Part shown: piece after piece, positions 61,060 to 64,000 of the stretch
Numbering within the stretch: the stretch's first letter is position 1
Layout: every line of letters starts with the position of its first letter
Program-made: the position numbers and the translations under genes
The notes under the pieces: generated by a model
The model's input: the letters and a program-made list of their open reading frames with translations, nothing else
Database searches by the model: none
What the model was told of the DNA's origin: nothing
Assembly: GCF_030269925.1 (NCBI RefSeq)
Contig: NC_085121.1
Location: forward strand, 7,457,501 to 7,521,500
Direction: 5' to 3'
Source of the DNA: Bombyx mori
Lineage: Eukaryota; Arthropoda; Insecta; Lepidoptera; Bombycidae
Length of the DNA: 64,000 nt

Positions 61060-62122
61060 GGAAACGACGCGAGGAGTAGGAATGTTTTCACTAGGACTAC
61101 AAATAAATATAGATTTTTTTTTTTTAAATACCCCGTTGATTTTGGTAATTTACGATTAACGATTTAAAAGTTCCTAGTTTTTATTTTACGACATATTGTG
61201 AAGACTGACAAAAGTTTAATATTTTTTAGAAAATCATATTTATTTTTTAGACATAGATACATTTTCATTGGCATTCCTATTCTTTTATGAAGGTGTGTAA
61301 TAGAGGAACCTATAGGATTTGAAAACTTTTGAATTTGAAATAGAATAATGAAGGGATTAAATGTGAAAGGATTATAATGCTAATAATAACATTTATTCCA
61401 AAATGGCTACCAATGTTACAGTGACATGCAAAATGCGCAAAATTAAGTCCCCAAGCGTTCCTAATTTTCAAGTATTTTGAAAACAATATTTCTATGAACA
61501 AAGCTATACGTTCGCCAACTCTTTATTTGAAGTTCCTATTAGGTGATAAAGTTATAGTGATCAAAGTAGCTATTCATATTTTGTAGTTGCCTTATTAGTG
61601 ACATAAAAAGTCTTTATAGTTTTATAGAATACTTCTGTTCTTAGGCAACCAAGTATGGATTTTGTACATGAAAACTGGCTGGCTTCCTGTTCAATTTATT
61701 ATAAAATCGATTGCGGTGTAATAATGATATCTTCGTCTATTAATAAATAATAATGCCTATAATTTAACATAAACACACATACATAGCATTGAAGTTTGTT
61801 CATGCCTTTTAATAAGCACTATTGATAAGTTGAGAATGTCGTAAAATTCGTAAAAACATGTACCTATAAATAAAACTACATCAATTTTCTTTGAAGACTG
61901 TAACATACCAAAATGTTCTGTACAACGAACGTGGCAAATACGTTTCTGAAAACACTATTTCGCTTAAACTAGATTACTAGTTTTTGTAGAGGCATTTTAT
62001 CACGGGACATTACTTTAAATTTGATTTTGCTAGTTAGTACATTGCACCCGGAAGTAACAACAAGATGAAAGTGATACAATCGTTCACCAGTAAATAATTG
62101 AATTGATTTTTAAATGATTTTT

Positions 62123-62529
62123 AAGCTATTGCATAGCTTCTATCGCGGGCCTTGACCGCGGCGACTGAATCAAGAAATTCCGTAACGAAAATAACTTGAC
62201 ACCCCCACTACGCCTACTATGTAGCTCGTGTTCAACACATTCACACGTTGCGCTGGTGTAGTGTTTGTGAAGAAGCGCGCGGCGTGACGTCGCACTGCAC
62301 GAGCATCATGAAAAGTCTGCCCATCTCTCTCTCACGCGGACTAGCTTATGAGTGTGAAGGGGACAGTTATTGTTTGCTTTTGTTAATGTTTATAAATATA
62401 GTGTGGTCTTATTTTTATTATTGTTATAATATTAAATTATTATTGTCTAATTGTAATTGCATAAATTGATAAAAAATGCTTTGCAATAGCTTTACCGCGG
62501 CAGTCCCCGAGTGCCACACGTCTTTTTTT
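62123..62529 (-). repeat. Dispersed ~407-bp repeat, copy 2 (inverted)
   Basis: Reverse complement of the 25161-25567 repeat with scattered substitutions. An apparent 73-codon frame at 62248-62469 lies within the repeat and is not conserved as a protein in copy 1. Confidence 0.7.
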
Positions 62530-62943
62530 ATATTATTCTATATATGTACATATTTTTTTATTATCAACCAACTCAACCGCGGCTGTGATAAATCTAATGA
62601 AATGAATATGAAGCCTTACATATTTGAACATGTAGTATTAGATTAAAGCCGGTGAGAATGGATGACGAAAGATACACGATCCATTAATACATCTAAGAAG
62701 CCTTACATTGTCATTATCTTCGCCATTTAATTGAAGAGGCGCCATACAGCCAGCTACTTGTTCTACGTAATTGTACAGCATGAAAGTAAAGCCGACGCTA
62801 GTGCATTACTTAATCTATGCTCAGGAAGCACAATGTTGTAATTTCCATAAAAATCTACATTACAAATTGATTCAACGTTCTATTGTGAAGCAATGCTATA
62901 AAAAATCGTATATAAATTAATAGTTTACTTGTAGTGTGTGTAC

Positions 62944-63046
62944 TTTTTTTTATTGCTTAGATGGGTGGACGAGCTCACAGCCCACTTGGTGTTAAGTGGT
63001 TACTGGAGCCCATAGACATCTACGACGTAAATGCGCCACCCACCTT
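62944..63046 (-). mobile_element. BMC1-type LINE 3' end, short
   Basis: Poly(T)ATTGCTTAGATGGG to CGCCACCCACCTTC. Confidence 0.7.
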
Positions 63047-63124
63047 CAAGTTGTGTACTTTCAAATTAGTTTGATTTCTCTTACATACATCCTCTGTATA
63101 ACTTAGATGATTATTAGTTTTTGT

Positions 63125-63345
63125 CTGCACGGGTCAAAGAGATCGCTACCTACGTGCTGTTAAGTGGCTACCGGAGACCATATACATCAACAGCGCAAAT
63201 ACCACCACTCACCTTGAAACATGGGTTCTAAGTCTCAGTCTTAGTACAATAGTACAATGGTTACTTACATTACTGCTTCGCGGCAGAAGTAGGCAAGGGG
63301 GTGGAACCTACCCGAGCAAGATCACAAGATGCCTAACCACCAGTA
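63125..63345 (-). mobile_element. Diverged BMC1-type LINE 3' end
   Basis: Weak but collinear match: GCTGTTAAGTGGCTACCGGA, CGCGGCAGAAGTAGGCAAGG, CCTAACCACCAGT. Confidence 0.5.
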
Positions 63346-64000
63346 TCAGATTAGCTATTAAGATTCAAAATTCAAATCAAAGTTAACAACAAAAAAAAAG
63401 CCAAAAAGTCATTACCGTTTCGGATCAGACTTATTCATAAATATTATTAATTTATACTTGAGTTGAATAAAACTTATCTACTTTCACATTAAAACACAAA
63501 AGCCTACTTTCTTGAAATACTAATAAAGTTTATCCTCTAAGAAATCTTTCGTAACGTTCAAAATTAAAGCAATAATGTTAGACGAATTATTACATTATAC
63601 CGTAATAGAATCCGTTAGTATCTGTAGCCAGTAACTGCGTTACTGTCAACTTTATTAGAATTAAAATTATATTTATCAGATGAAAGGACAGGTATAGATA
63701 TTTAGTAGAATTAATTTTATTCCTAACTCTTGTTTAGGACGACATTGATTCAAATGTATTCAGTATGTTGTTGAAGTCCAATTTTCTTTTCCATTGCTTT
63801 CACTTAGTTTTAGCATTTAAAGATTAGATTTTTTACAATGTCAAAAGACATGATGGTAATAATATCATTAGGTATCCTTTCATATACTTCGTTATGATAA
63901 ATGAAGTTATGTTTCTAATTCGGATTATATTCAAATGGGCCGTCTTAAGGAGAGCAAGAAATCGTAAAATAAAACAAAATTTCGAAACTATCTCATTTTC

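Larger units (their letters stand above)
60151..64000. other. Upstream flank or further introns of the PAN/ZP gene
   Basis: Contains an RTE relic, the inverted 407-bp repeat and two BMC1 tails. The missing 5' exon or exons of the PAN/ZP gene may lie here. Only a weak 20-bp candidate (62707-62726, minus) was found. Confidence 0.4.

Noticed and set aside
62248..62469. 73-codon frame resembling a small membrane protein
   Set aside because: It lies within the 407-bp inverted repeat and is not preserved in the other copy.
1..64000. tRNA, rRNA or snRNA genes
   Set aside because: No cloverleaf with intact A and B boxes outside the Bm1 SINEs was noticed. A tRNAscan run would be needed to exclude one.

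Overview
The window looks like lepidopteran nuclear DNA, most likely Bombyx (silkworm). It is AT-rich and intron-rich. It is littered with copies of the Bm1 SINE, about twenty short 3' pieces of a BMC1-type LINE, lepidopteran Helitrons and foldback elements. Nothing prokaryotic is present. The species call rests on my recognition of Bm1 and BMC1 and was not checked by search.

Layout. 1-16.2 kb: no host gene that I can support; mostly decayed repeats, namely four Bm1 copies or pieces, BMC1 3' ends, and a MITE-like pair at 0.8 and 12.25 kb. 16,235-22,017: a full-length non-LTR retrotransposon carrying ORF1 (gag-like) and ORF2 (endonuclease, reverse transcriptase, RNase H). It ends in a poly(A) tail and is flanked by a 9-12 bp target-site duplication. 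Two clean recent lesions (a perfect 24-bp inverted duplication and a 28-bp tandem duplication) and a third frame break disable the 5' half, while the 907-codon RT-RNase H half stays open. 22-29.2 kb: gene-free. 29,245-31,508 (+): a compact three-exon gene for mitochondrial octanoyl (lipoyl) transferase, LIPT2/LipB family, 243 aa. 31.5-34.0 kb: convergent intergenic space with a Helitron.

34,017-59,217 (-): at least 13 coding exons of one large gene for a secreted or membrane apical-matrix protein. It has two PAN/Apple modules, a ZP domain, a furin-type site, a transmembrane segment and a short cytoplasmic tail, at least 636 aa in all. Every splice junction found is GT-AG and all phases agree. 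One exon (54,283-54,411) was found by reading the minus strand for the missing second half of the first PAN module. The signal-peptide exon was not identified and probably lies beyond the right edge or in the last 4.7 kb. The introns, one of 12.5 kb, hold a 116-bp tandem array, three related foldback elements, a short Helitron and many BMC1 tails.

The two host genes converge and have no evident functional link: lipoic-acid synthesis in mitochondria versus extracellular matrix shaping in epithelia. The most unusual points are the open in-frame extension behind the penultimate ZP exon (a possible alternative tail without the TM exon), the foldback family whose loop is flipped between copies, the inverted-duplication lesion in ORF1, and the tandem array in the first visible intron.
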